NCBI RefSeq assembly: GCF_022539665.2
Contig: NC_081338.1
Location: forward strand, 744,001 to 808,000
DNA from: Daphnia carinata
Lineage: Eukaryota; Arthropoda; Branchiopoda; Diplostraca; Daphniidae
Direction: 5' to 3'
Length of the DNA: 64,000 nucleotides
The translations under genes and the position numbers were made by a program. Below are positions 43,927 through 56,416 of the stretch, piece by piece. The notes below the pieces were generated by a model. The model made no database searches. It had not been told where the DNA came from and saw only the letters and a program-made list of their open reading frames with translations. The stretch's first letter is position 1. Each line of letters begins with the position of its first letter.

Positions 43927-45316
43927 ATTCTTAACTACTTTCCATCAACTTTAAATTTTACAAGAACTAGAGTGAAATTGTGCGCTACGATTGGAGAAGC
44001 GAAGCATGATAGAAAACACGTCGTTAGTTTTGAAGTTTTACCCGTTAGATATCACGGAGCGAATCGTTCACTTCGCAAAAGGGACTGATGTTTGAGGGCG
44101 CATTTTGACGTCAGCGTTTCATGAACCTTTTCATTTCTACTTTTACTCAAAGTTGACGAAAAATTCATTGTTCAAGCTATGGCTGAACCAAAAAATTTGA
44201 AAAAGGAAGGGTTGAAGTTAAATTGATGGTCAACTATGGTCTGGCCCACCGTTAAAAAACATTCAACTTTTTCTACCTCACATTGAAGTAGTCGTCCAAA
44301 CAGTCACCTAGTTTAACCAGACAGTTGACGCAAAAACAGAGTTCACTGAAAAGATAGATAAACAGTTGAGGCTGAAATGCACCCTGAATGTGTATTGCCG
44401 ACGTACTGTGTACGTACGTACAATTTGTCGTAGAATTACGTTAACGGTGGATTGTAGGCCTATTATTACAGGCTGGGTGGGGTAAACTGCACGACAAATT
44501 AGGAGCAAATGTAACTATTTTATCTTCAGAAAAAGATTTAACTCCTCTTAATTCACATTATGTGCATGGCTTATAGCATAATCTACCTTTGAATATTGAT
44601 TGATGATATTTTGAATGGTGATCTTACGAACTAGCAGGTGTGCTGAAATGCGTTTTAACTTTTAATTCTGTAGCATGTTGTCAGAACTTCCGTAGTGTTT
44701 GACCCTTATAATCATAAACTGTTGGTGTTGAAAATAAACGGCCTTACTTATCAATCGCATTGCGTGGACAAAAATAGCCTTCATTTGTTAGATGTAGCCA
44801 TAATTCTGTACTGTAACGAAGTCATCAAATATACATTTGAAATATACATTGACTTTGTTATTTCTTCTTCATATTAAAACTATATACTTAAAACTTATAA
44901 TTCTCAAGTGTCATTGCCTTTTCCCGTAAAATTTATTTGTTCATCTTATTTGTGATTCGATATCAATAACAAGTAGGACATCGCGCCATGCGTTTCCTCG
45001 AATCTGAATTTTTCACGCGTGCGACGCTCGAATGACTCGTATCCTTGTTGCATCAATTCGGAAACGCTATGTTTTCGTAATATATCTGAAACCTATAACA
45101 GGATGTCCCTTTTGTTTCTCTAGTTAGTTCCCCAATTTGCACAGTGCAGTTCGATTAGTTCCCTTTCACTAGTTGGTGATTCAATTTCAAGTTAACAGTT
45201 ATGCTCAGCATTTCACGTTTTATTCATTCCAGTAAAATTATCGTTTCATTCCTCTTAATATTTCTTTATACGACTATCCGCACGTGCCATTTCTACTCGC
45301 AGTGTGTTGGTCAACA
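43927..45316. other. No gene recognised
   Basis: AT-rich sequence between two transposon-like units. It holds a TTTTGACGTCAGCG near 44103 but no coding region or repeat that I can support. Confidence 0.4.
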
Positions 45317-46995
45317 CAGCGGTGACTGAATACTTAATTTTTAATACTTAAAAAAGGCCAGGGTACTAGATTTTATTACCGTAATTAATTGAAGTAGCAT
45401 ACTTAAGTTCAAACTATACCCCCCCCCCCCTACTGAATCATTCAGTAGGTCACTAAGCTACTTAATTTTCGGGTGGATACTTAAAATTGTTATCCCCTTT
45501 CGGAATTATTTATCAAAATGAGTTTCACCAAACTTACCAATATTAGCTGCCTGTTCTTCAGCAATAATAACTACGCCATGATTGTCCTCGGTAACGGCAG
45601 AGAATCCTGCTAGATGGCAATAAAATATGGATTGGTTTTCGTAATAATATCATTGTCAGGATTTATCTTGATATATTTCTGTTGTTCTGCATTATCGTTC
45701 TAGAGTAGGAATGAAATTGCTACTGGTATACCTGCTTGAATCTATTTTTATAAATTATTATGCTAATCAGTGGACAAACCACTAACGTTACCAATGATGA
45801 AAAGGGTATGAACATTAAAGTTGTTGGAAGAATAGTCCCCGTTATCACTTCAAAAACCTAGAAAAGATAAATTATTGCTCTATTAGCTTAAAACTTTAAT
45901 AACAGAGTAAACTTTGTCTATTTTACCCTGTACTGCGTCAAATTTGACATTCCAAATTCCAAATCTAATTAGAATTCACTTTTTAAAATATAGATTTTAA
46001 CACGCATATATGTTGGCTTCCATCAAGCACTTTTTTTTGTTGACCGCGATGTCTTTGAAATAGACAACCACTTTTAACTCACATGTGTTCACTTGATTTT
46101 CGGAATAGAAAAATTTTTCCATCCCTTTTGAACAGTAATGAAATTTTCCCTAAATACTAGAATTTTTAAGCGTTGCCACGTAACAAAAATACAAGAATTA
46201 GTTTTTTCCTTTTTTCATCTTGTATTTGTACGTCTTTATCTTAGATAAAAAATTTTACAGCATAAAGCAATAATAGGGAATTCCATGTTAACTGCTGTCA
46301 TAATATCGTAATATTGTCGCGGGTAGAGATAGAAGAATGGTTAACTTTTCACAAAGAGGACTCACCGGCTCCTTGGACCACGCTGCAACCGAGGGAAAGA
46401 ACTTACCAGAAGAATGTTACCCGAAGAGAGATGAGGAGATACGGATTACGGAAGGCGTGTGATTCTCGCAGCAGTATAAAACACTGCTGCGAAACTAGAT
46501 TCGATGAGTCTCTATGGGGAGGAGCTCCCGGAGTTGTCTAAGCTCCGTTAGTTGAGTTCCCGTGGCTTCCCTAACGGTTTCACTGTGTTGCTCCAAGTTT
46601 TGGGTAAAGTCCTTCTTGTTTGTCCTTAGTTGGTTTTAGGAAAAAAACTGTGTTGATTTTTGTCGTCACTTGTTGTATTTGTCGTTCCGAGTTCAATACA
46701 AAAGTGTATGTGACAATATGATATTGTTCCTGATGTCGTTGTATTATTATCTGCTTTGCAAGATACTTAAATATTTTAAGCACTTAAACCAATTTTGGTA
46801 ACCTGAAAAAGCTGTATGTAGTACTTCAAAAAAATTTCCATACTTTAAAAAGAAGCGAAAGGTGATACATTTGGTTTTAGTAGGGGAAGGCAAGTTTTAA
46901 GTATTTTTTTCAAAATTAAGTGTCATTTTAAGATACTTAATTTTTTCAGTAGCTTTTCCCTACTGAAAGACCCTTAATTAAGTATCCAGTCGCTG
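45317..46995. mobile_element. Non-autonomous hAT-like element with inverted termini
   Basis: The left end CAGCGGTGACTGAATACTTAATT and the right end (reverse complement) CAGCGACTGGATACTTAATT form imperfect terminal inverted repeats starting CAGCG, a hAT-like start. Subterminal TACTTAA words recur at both ends, as do hairpins made of CTACTGAA and its complement: 45429-45449 (10-bp arms) and 46945-46967 (8-bp arms). I see no convincing 8-bp target duplication. There is no transposase; a solo LTR is nested inside. Confidence 0.55.
46315..46715 (+). repeat. Solo LTR with TATA box in a hairpin
   Basis: 401 bp, starting TGTCGCGGGTAG and ending TATGTGACA, flanked by ATAT on each side (46311-46314 and 46716-46719), consistent with a 4-bp duplication. 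A perfect stem (CGCAGCAGT / ACTGCTGCG, 46467-46491) presents ATAAAAC in its loop; with the flanking T this is the TATA box (TATAAAA). The internal region is absent, indicating LTR-LTR recombination or a TRIM-type element. Confidence 0.65.
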
Positions 46996-48090
46996 CTATG
47001 AAGCTTTATTGTTCTTTAAATCATCTGGACTTGCGTCATCTTATATTTCTCTTTCCTCGGTAAAACGCGATAAGCTCGACTAATATTACACTATCAATTT
47101 CCCAGTTTCCCTGCTTATTTCCCTATTTGTGTATCTGTTATTTTATTCTTCTTGGCTTACTATTAGGAAAAAATATATTCGGTATACTGGGTAAGCGCCA
47201 TTCGAGTTCTTTCCTTTATTACTTGTCTTAATTTTTATTGCAAATCATTCATCCTCACGGGAAGAATGCTTTACAGTATCAGTGGTGTTGCTTAGAAGTA
47301 GACTTCCCTTCTTGCAAATCATGGCGGGTAAGATAAAGGTTGAACGAAGGAGCAATGGCATGGCATTGTAAGGTTTTAGTGCGGTGAACTGTTCAACATG
47401 TTTGTTGTTATGCAATGTTTTCAAGAACATCTGGGGGAAAATATAGCAATAGCTCATCAAGAGATAGAAAGAAGTACACGGACAGTTTCCGCATTTTTGT
47501 GTAATAAATGCATGCATGAAGCAGCAATTGCGAAATCGAAGAAGACATGTTTGTATAGGAAGAATCAGGTGAAAATTAATTCAGATAACATGTTGCCCGC
47601 CAATAGGACCGCCAAAAATATTTCCCTAACAGTCTAAGTCGAATGGATGGATCAATCGAATCCATTAAATTTTCTGTCGTGAAGGTATTGATTAGCTTTT
47701 CCTTCTACCGGTAAAGTGTACCGTGGAGAAGAGCGATCCTTTTCCATCTGACCTGGGCTTCGCCCTATTACAAGTCAAGCTTCAAAGCTCAATGATTCTA
47801 AAAATGTAACTACAATAATGATTAACAGTTTTCCTCCTTAAAAATTATCAACTTATTGTTGTATTTTTTATCGGTTCGGCTTTGGTATATTTTATTTCAC
47901 TCGTTGTTTTGCTTCTGAGTTCACCGTGGAAACTGTTATCGTTTCTATAGATGCAAAAAGCATGCTAGCGTATACATTTCATTAAATGATTACATTTCGG
48001 AACCAAGAGTGTGTGTCTGAAAATATTCCATCTTACATTTTCTTCATTAACTCTGTGAATATACAAAAAAAAAAAGTTTCTTCAAAATAA
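46996..48090. other. No gene recognised
   Basis: An open frame at 47398-47637 (79 codons, plus) has CNKCMHEAA but no recognised family. The rest is AT-rich. Confidence 0.4.
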
Positions 48091-48099
48091 CCTGCTTTC

Positions 48100-48570
48100 G
48101 GGTCAACGAAATTTTAAAATTTATATGGATTAGAAACTTATTTAGAAAAACCATAAATGAGTTGGTGTAGGTACCAAATTTTGACAATCTCTGAAGCAAG
48201 GATACTCCGCAATTATCTGGGCTGTGGTCAGGGGGTCTATCTTTTATTTGTAGACGCCATATGCTCTTTAGCTGTGGTTTCATTAGAACCCTGTTCCTTG
48301 AAATGTATCTTCATCCATTCAATCTAAAAAGGGGAACCATGTAATTTATGCTATCTTGAATGTTACAAAAAACAAAATTAGTTTGAATTGATCATCATCT
48401 CCATTGAAAGCGGGGTCTTCATCCCCATTAAGCTCATTGTCAGGCCTGCAATTAGATTTTGCCTTTTTTGCCGGGCCACAGCACTCTTTATTTTCCTTCA
48501 TTTTTTTCCCTCGAGACTCCGGAATTTTTAGAAAAGCACGAAAAACCAAAAAACCATCAATATTAGAACG
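48100..48570 (-). pseudogene. Exon-like remnant of an unrecognised protein
   Basis: On the minus strand an acidic/basic segment (FLKIPESRGKKMKENKEC ... NGDEDPAFNGDDDQF, 48530-48385) is followed by a TTTTTAG acceptor-like site. The frame IEWMKIHFKEQGSNETTAKE then ends in TAG, and after the stop LTTAQIIAEYPCF resembles a recurring motif in invertebrate transposon-associated proteins. The in-frame stop suggests decay. Function is not assigned. Confidence 0.35.
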
Positions 48571-48844
48571 AAGAATGAAATGCCATAGTTTGAAAAATTT
48601 TTTAGGCTAAAATAATTTTAGGCTTTTAGCACAAGTGTTTGGAGGCTTATGATGTACCTTTAAGTTTTGCAGCATTATATGAATCGAAGTTGATCGTGAG
48701 CAAGATGATTATAAATCAACCACGTTAAGCTATAAAACATCCAAATATGAGACATCCAAATATAAGTTGCACGGAGTACACCTTGCATAATTAGAGGCCA
48801 TGTTCCAAATATAGAAAAGTCACACCTTCAACGGTCAAAGAACT

Positions 48845-49030
48845 GTAAAGCATTCTCCCCGTAGGGTGAATGACTTGACGGAATTAAAACAATTAAATAA
48901 TGAGGAACTCAAGAAGCGTTTTACCCACTATGTGAAAATACTTTTCTAGACTAGGGCATCGAAATGTTAAAGGAATTGGAATAATAGAAGTCAAGCGAAC
49001 AATCAGGAAACTGAAAAAAGTCAAGTCGAA
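48845..49030 (+). repeat. Diverged LTR-start repeat
   Basis: TGTAAAGCATTCTCCCC and about 180 bases of weakly similar sequence recur at 51878. I take it as the beginning of a related LTR. Confidence 0.4.
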
Positions 49031-50869
49031 TAAGAGAAGAGAAGCAAGATAATAACGAACCGTAAATCAACTTGTCCACACTTCGGCAATACAGAAACAG
49101 ATATTTGAACACTTATAGCGTAATTAACAATTACACGGTTGAATGTTAACAACACAAGAATAATAACCGAGAAAGGCTACTAGATGAATTTGAGCCAACT
49201 GCTGGAATCGGAGACAACTTGTTGACTGATTTGGGATTATCGATTAAAATCTGTACATAAATAACAAAATATCTCTACCTTTGAAGTGGTTAGAAAAAAT
49301 CCATCTGCTTCAGAAAAAAAACTTGAGCTGGAACAATCCCCATAATATACAGTAGGTTGTTTGACAGTAAATGGAAAATCACATCAAGAATCCCAGAAAG
49401 AAAAGCATCAACAAACCTTTCACAATCAAGAATATTACATGAAAAATGCGCACAGTTGTAGATGCAAAATGGAGAACAAATCTGACACTTGCTAAGATAT
49501 CAAAACTGAGGCATGAGCTACACTAGTTTCTTGTAAAACCTTAAAGACTAATCAAAACCTTATGTTACAAACTGTTAATCAGATTGACCACACACATTTT
49601 CTATTTCTAGGTCCCTAAAACGTAATGCAAATCTTCAAAATATTTTACATAACAACTAGATTTTACTATTTTACAATAGCTTAAGTCAAAAAAAATTTGA
49701 TATTAAAAATAAATCGTTGAAAAATAACGTAACTGCGAATACAATTTTATGTACTATTTTTTTTATTAATTGCTGTAATAAATGTTGAACTCGTGCAAAC
49801 TAATGGCAGTCAAGGTTTCCATGGTAACCCTTTTCAAAAATGACAGCTATTCAGAGAACAGTTTTACATTTGTTGCGTTCGATTTCCATTTTTTCCCCCA
49901 GAACATTTTACAGTTTTCTCCTGTTAATATTATGAAGTGTTGCATTAATGTTTTCAAACCATGATGAAAATCTCGTTCTGGATCAATTGATTTTTGCGGT
50001 TGACAATACTGATACTAGGGTTTTATGTTCTTCCCATTTATGTTAGTGACAATCAGGAAACGTAATATTCTTCCACATAATACTTATTCTTTTAAACGTT
50101 TTTGTTCCTGCGATTTCGAGCAATTGATATCAACATTATTTACCCACTTTTTGTCGTTTTAAATTTTGTTCCTTACCGTAGGTGATAGGTGTATTATGAA
50201 AAGCCTACATCTATGATTCGAGTATACGCCACTGGGAAGGAGGGAACAGACTTCGAGATAAATATGAAGTGGGCAAATAATATAAATCTATTTAATAGAT
50301 CAATATTGCATGAAAAAAAGAACACAACAAGAATATGTAATGTAGAAAAATATAATCTCACTCAGCAAACGGGGTTGGCTGAAAAGGTTGGTTAAATTTT
50401 AGTGATGTTACGATAACTTAAGCGGATAAAATGAAAATTGCGTTTACAGACCTGTTTGGCGTTCCGTTAATTTAATATATAACGCTAACGCTTAAACAAT
50501 ATCAACACGTTATTTTCTTCCGTCATTTTTTTTTTAACGCAGCGGTTCCAATGTTTAATTTGCGTAGGTTGACTGTTGACATCTAACATTCTACAAACTA
50601 AGCCCTATTTTTGAAAGGCTCCTTTTGGCAAACATTTTAGTATTTATCGCAGCTGAGATGAATTGCAATTGGGCTACTATGTCATTTTAGTGTGTATTCA
50701 ATTCAGCTGAATATCCTTTAGAACAGGTATAATTTTGGTGGTAGACATTTTTCCAAGATATCAAATTGACATTTTTTAAATGATAGAAGAGATAGGCGTT
50801 ACGCTGTTTGTTGGTGAAATTTGGGAGTTTGGGAGGAAAATAAAGCCATGTGATGTTATTCTTCCTATT
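49031..50869. other. No gene recognised
   Basis: AT-rich sequence with short frames only; no repeats or motifs beyond simple AT bias. Confidence 0.45.
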
Positions 50870-51600
50870 GCTTTCTTTTCCCTTTTTTGGTATTTTAATA
50901 AATTTGTTGAATGTAATCTTTTCTGTTGTAGCTACACTAGGGGACTATATATACTATAAGTTCAACACAAGGATAAATGGCTAACAACACGTAATGACGA
51001 CAACGGCATACAAGAACAAGGCACTATTGTTTATATATGTGGTAGCTCCACATCCTACCTTCTACGTCCCCTGGTGGAGGACTGACCACATAGTGTTGTC
51101 CGTGACCTACTACCTGTATTACTAAGAGTATAAAAATTATAATAAAAAAATATCATTCCTCCACTTAAATAATAAAATTGCCATTAGCAATTCATAGGGA
51201 TGGAGCGAAAAATATCGCCAGCGTTTTGTCGGCTTTTTTCGTGAGATTGAAAATTTTCTCTCCCATCTTTTCCGTCGCCAATCTGCGATTTTTCTTTATC
51301 TGGAGCAGCTCACTGATAATACCGATTTATGTCACAATTTTCTTGGTATTTCGATTATGACGTGTTCCCTCTTACTGTTTGCGTTCGTATCTTGGACGGA
51401 AATGTCAATAGGTGGTAGCACCGCCGCTTGTAGGTTCGAGACCTCTATTCGACCTTCCATGCTGCCTGAAACGACTCAATCTTCTATCCTGCTGAGGCTA
51501 TTAACAAGTTGATGTAACCATTGCGGGATTTGATTCATCACCTCAAATGTGTCACCCAGTTGATAAAAGCATTCGAAGTGGTTACTCCCTCTTATAGGGT
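50870..51600 (-). repeat. Dispersed repeat, copy 1
   Basis: It aligns by eye with about 59040-59700. Shared landmarks are AATAATAAAATTRCCATTA, CAATTCAYAGGGAT, GGAGCAGCTCACTGA and GGTTCGAGRYCTCTAT. On the minus strand both copies encode a similar piece (SELLQ followed by basic residues). Probably a decayed retroelement segment; family unknown. Confidence 0.5.
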
Positions 51601-51877
51601 CGGATTCCTTTCTTAAAACTACGTTGTAATATTTTGTAAGGACGCGAACTGGGGTCTGAGATCTCTAATCAACTACGTTGGTTTTTTACTCCAACAGTGA
51701 TTTATTGAGAACCGTTGCTTGTTTGTACATAATCTGGATCATTGATTTTGCTTCGTCTGTTGTGCTTCATCGTTTTTCTAGGTTTTGATGTGTTGAAAAC
51801 CCAGAAAGCCAATTCAGAGCTGATACTCCTACGCCAACAAATATTCATGGGCTTCTAGGGTAGGTTTCCAAGTGTAA

Positions 51878-52505
51878 AGCATTCTCCCCACAGCGAGGAT
51901 GACTTTACGAGTTTCAGACAACTAGACAAGGAAGAAATAGCAAACTCGGAAACGTTTACTCACAATGATGCATGTATTACTCTAGGCTAAGACACAAGAA
52001 TATAAAAGATAAGAGAACATAGAAGAGAAAGAAATAATCGAGAAACAAGTTAAAAGAGACAATTATAATTGGGTCTTACCGTGATCACACGAGTAGAAGA
52101 ACGGAAGAGAAGAACGACACGAGAGCGAACGTGATAACTTGGCTTCACGAAGGCGATACACAGACAAGGGTTCGAATAAGTACAGGAACGAATTTTGTAC
52201 GGTATAATCCCTGTACATGCTGAAATTACTTTGTTTTTCGGCATCGTCCTGTAATGAACCCGAAGGTCGACACTAGAAATTTTCACCTTCTACACCCCCT
52301 TAAGCATCCGACAAAGAAAAATAATTGTAGACCCTCCCTTTTACTTTCATATTTCCATCATTTACTGGTATAAATACCGCATGTTTGTACCCACACGGCA
52401 CGCTGCTGTCCTTTAGACGACCATTTTTGGTCCTCACTGGACCCCTAGGACGAACATAAGCCGCGTCGAAAGCAGGTTATTCGTCATCGACTTCATTATT
52501 ATTGC
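51878..52505 (+). repeat. LTR-like segment
   Basis: It begins TGTAAAGCATTCTCCCC as at 48845 and contains GGTATAAATACC near 52370 as a TATA box. It lies upstream of a BEL/Pao pol fragment, so it may be its LTR. The end is not defined. Confidence 0.45.
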
Positions 52506-52754
52506 ATCATTATATAGCAATAACATTTTATGATAAGTCATTACAGTTATTTATTCTTCTTCGTCTTTATTGTCATCTTTGCGCGATGCCGCATGTCTCA
52601 GCATTTTTTTAGCTTGAAGCAAAATTACGCAAGGCATCTTCTGCTTCGGGCTCTGGAAGACTAGTCTGTTTAAATAAGACATCAAGGAGCTGGCCCTGCC
52701 CACGCTGGGGGCTGGGAAAGTTGTAAACAGTATTCGCTCCTACTTCTATGTGGA

Positions 52755-53640
52755 TAGTTTGCTGTCGTTGTTCGACGAAGTGGAAGACATGGAAACTTGT
52801 GGAAGCCCATTTGCCGGAAACTTGTTGACTTGCTTACCCTGAGTGGTTTCAACCTCGTTCAGTTCCTCAGCTCTTCGCGTCTATTGCTGGGTCGCCTACC
52901 CTCAGCGTCTCGTCTTATGCCCGAGCTCGATCTGGATTTCGACGACTTGCCGACCGAGCGGCCGCTGGGTTATTTACAGAGCAGTCAACGAGGTGAGTTG
53001 GTTTTTCGTTTCCAGCAGACAGAAGAAGCCCAATCAAAACTTTCGATTCTGGCTGCGATCTCGAGTATTTACGACCCGCTTGATCGTCTACCGTCGGTGG
53101 TTTTGGTGGCGAAGATAGCCCTTCAAGACATCTGGCGGCTCGAAGGCGGCTGGGATGAGGTTTTGCCTGCTGATATTTTGAATAGCTGGGGACGTTTTGT
53201 GGAACAGCTACCTATGCTCGAGTTGTTGAACATCCCGCGAAGTCTCATAACGCGCCCACAACCTGCCTACGCATCGTTCCAGCTACACGCCTTTTCTGAC
53301 GCATCGAAAGATGGATTTGGCGTTATCGTCTTTCTTCGATCCGAGTTGCCCGACAAGATTGAAGATTCGTTTACGATGGTGAAGGTGAAAGTTGCTCCCA
53401 CCCATCAACTATCGATCCCGAAAATGGAGCTTCAAGGTGTCCAGTTGGCAGCTCGGTTGGCGAATTATTTGTTGAAGGAAATTACGCTGCCCATATCTGC
53501 CGTGCTCTTCTGGGTTGATGCATTGACCGTCCTTCGATGGATCCACGCCAATCACCGCCGCTATAACGTTTTTGTTGCCAACAGAACCGCTGAAATCTTG
53601 GATTTAACTACCCCTCAGCAGTGGCGCCATATTCCGGGCA
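52755..53640 (+). pseudogene. BEL/Pao RT and RNase H fragment
   Basis: FYVDSLLSLFDEVEDM at about 52741-52790 is the RT catalytic box with Ser after the first Asp. A frameshift follows, and 52797-53640 is open: LSGFNLVQFLSSSRLLLG, LPTERPLGYL, SIYDPLDRLPSVVLVAKIALQ, the RNase H start LHAFSDASKDGFGVIV, PKMELQGVQLAARL and VDALTVLRWIHAN. Homology stops abruptly at WRHIPGN (about 53640), and the remaining codons to 53801 are unrelated. This family differs from the BEL element at 9389. Gag, protease and integrase are missing. Confidence 0.85.
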
Positions 53641-53789
53641 ATTACTCTTTGTTCGTAAATTTCGTTAAGTCGGATTTCACTTTATACGTGCTTAGTTTTG
53701 CAACAGGCACCTCTGTGTCTGGGCCCCCGGATAGGCTATGCGACATTAATCGTGGGGTAGCTACTGACTGGCGGCCGTTATCCACCATG

Positions 53790-54680
53790 TTGCTGCTGTG
53801 ACCTCCTTGTCGGAAAATCCGACGTCCGACACTTAGTCAGGGGTTGGAGCCGGGGTAACAATAGAAATTTCGGGCCAAAGAAGTGAGGAGTCAGTGAATG
53901 AAGAGGCCGAAACTCCTAGCGGGGAAACACAGCCAAGTCCAACTACGTAGGACAGATACGCCGTATAACGGAATCAGGTTAAACAAGGCCGGGGGAAAGA
54001 GCGATTGCGCCGCATAATAGAACAAGGAAAGGCCGGTAACCCGGGCAATGATATTGTACTATGACAACTATTTCCACATTTATATAGAACGGTCTCTAGC
54101 GATAGAAGACTGAACCGGGTGTCAAAAACCCACGGGAGGAAGAAGGGTGGTAGCCACCGGAAAATCCCTTTAATTGCCGGAAGAGGAAAGGTTGGAGTAT
54201 AACAGGAAGGGATCATCCCGCGGCCAGACGAAAGAAGATCAGCGGTGACCTTTGGGCCAACATTTAAGATTAAGGTTAGGGTAATTTTTGATTTGTCAAC
54301 GGTGGTTTTTGTCTGTGTATATAAGGGCCGGTCAGGCCCGAGAAATACACACACGATTTTTGCACCGTGCCTGGGATTCTCCTGTTCAATTATACTCCGG
54401 TAAATTTTCCACTCTCTCTTCTCCAAGTGTCATTGCCCGTCTCGTCTGTCCTGCAATCGCGCCTGCTGCTGGACGCTGCCTCCTGCCGTCTGCCCGCCTA
54501 AGTCACCGCCTGTCATCGCCTGCATTCCAGACTCGTGTCGCCACCCGTCATCGCCTGCATTCCAGACCTTTGTCGCCGCTTGCCGCCCTCTCGTGTATCT
54601 TACCCACCGTGCCCGCCAGCTCATCCCGGAATACATAAACACAAGTATTTTGTTTCTTTCTATCAATTTCTTTACATAAT
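53790..54680 (+). repeat. LTR-like GC-rich promoter segment with tandem repeat
   Basis: TATATAAG at 54318-54325 sits in a GC-rich context, followed by a 35-bp repeat (GTCATCGCCTGCATTCCAGAC at 54512 and 54547) and an AATACATAAACAC poly(A)-like region near 54633. The composition differs sharply from the neighbours. A solo LTR is likely; the coding potential seen here is incidental. Confidence 0.5.
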
Positions 54681-56400
54681 TCCTAAAGTTCCAGGGTGAG
54701 GTCTTGTCAGTCGAGGTGTGTCACGGCTCACAAGCCTACCTCCAGATCACGGTAGAGTTCCCCATAACGGAACCCTCCACTCCCAGGCGGCGCTTTCCTT
54801 GTCGAACGCCGCCAGAATACGCTGGCACTCCTAAGGTGATAGGCCTACCAGGGATAAAAGGTACCTGAGTCGGCAGTCTCTGACGGTGGATAATATTCCA
54901 CACTCCTCCATGGGTGGCTTTCGGAATGGGAAATTAAAAACAAAACAATTAACAAGTTGAAATCGCTTTCTGTAAATATAAAGCATCATACCTGAACTCA
55001 GAGTAGGGATGCGTCGATCGTTTTTCTTCGAGGTTTTGCCCTTTGTGAAAATAAGGTTTGCCAATCTTAGCTCTGCCGGTACTAGTGAAAGCGTAATATT
55101 CTTTATCTCTGCATCAGGATAAATTTTTAAATAATAAGGTTTATTACAGCTGTAACCATATTTACTAAACTCATAAAAATTACCTACAACTGCGGACTTC
55201 TTGTTGCTACACAACGAGAAATGCTGCGGCCTTCTTTTGTGCTGGTAGTATGAGAGTTTTTTTCGCCAGAAGATTCTGGCATTGCCACGCTAGCCGTCCA
55301 TTCCAAGAGCACATCGTCGTGCTCTGTTGGAGACGGAGTAGCGACTTTTTGCAATAAAGCTGACGTGGCTGAATAAACGGCCGTTAGAGCTGTTCTCCGC
55401 TTCCTTTTCTGCCTTCCTTTTTGTCGAGAAATTCGACAACACAAAACATCTGTAGAAAAAGGAAAAAAAAATTAATAACATACTCTTTATTTTTTTATAG
55501 TTACATTATCCTTAGAATTCTTGCGTCGTATGTTTGATCAAAAGATGTGTAAGGCCCACTAACAGCAAAATGTAATATGCTCCACAGAGTAGACTATCCA
55601 CAGAAAATTATTTTTTGCCAAGAAAGAGGCGTAGATGATAAATAAAACCACAAATATATAAAAAAGTACTTAGTTGAATTTGAGATACCCAGAATTTAAA
55701 ACAGCAGACCACTTTTGTTGCCCACTTATGTCTCGACACTACACTTCACTGCCGCAAATGAATAGCACATGAAAAAGGTAGGGAAAATGGGGTTGCCAGA
55801 TCGAAAAATTACGCGTCGTTACCAAATAAATATGAGAAGGTAAAAAAAATAAAAATCAATTTGGCAAGTCATATGCATAAAAAAAGTGGGGGAAAACGTT
55901 ACCAGATGAAAAAATTAGGCGAGGTTGCCATATAAATGCAATAAACAAACAAAGATTTGGAAAAAGTGTGTCGATAGAACATAGAAACATGTTAGGCACA
56001 TTTGCTCTTCCGTTACGGCAAATAGAAGAGCAAAAATAGCAAAAGAATGGAATTGATCAGTACATATGGGAATCATCACATCCTTTGATTTAAACTGTGC
56101 AACGGTCAGTGACGTAAAGGAAACAACTGTTTTGCAAAAAACATACCAATTCTCGATCACGCAATCGGGGAATCAATAAAAAAAAATTTCTTCAACAACT
56201 TTTTCCCAAAAATAAAAATTGCAGTTGCGTTTTGAATAAAATTGAATATTTTTACAATACTCTCGCGCTGAAGAATAACGCATCAATCGGAATTATTGTC
56301 ACATCTCAACTTACAATGAAATTGCAGTTTCAGGCACATGAATTGGTTACCGACATATTCAATCAAAATTGGCCCTTTTGAATATTTTTTTTAACAAACC
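54681..56400 (-). other. Exon-like minus-strand pieces of unknown family
   Basis: After a TTTCTACAG acceptor-like site, minus-strand 55453-55390 reads MFCVVEFLDKKEGRK. This resembles the start of DUF4806-type or related invertebrate proteins (VVEFLD motif), but the frame closes after 21 codons. Overlapping frames at 55184-55444 and 54831-55214 (YSCNKPYYLKIYPD) have no recognised domain. The remainder is AT-rich. Confidence 0.3.
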
Positions 56401-56416
56401 ACCATATTTTTCCTTG

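Noticed and set aside
45420-45430. C-tract as a telomere-like or G-quadruplex signal
   Set aside because: A single run of 11 C without repetition; better explained as part of the element's CCTACTGAAT hairpin region.
50189-50395. 68-codon plus-strand open frame
   Set aside because: No motif, no splice context, surrounded by AT-rich non-coding sequence.
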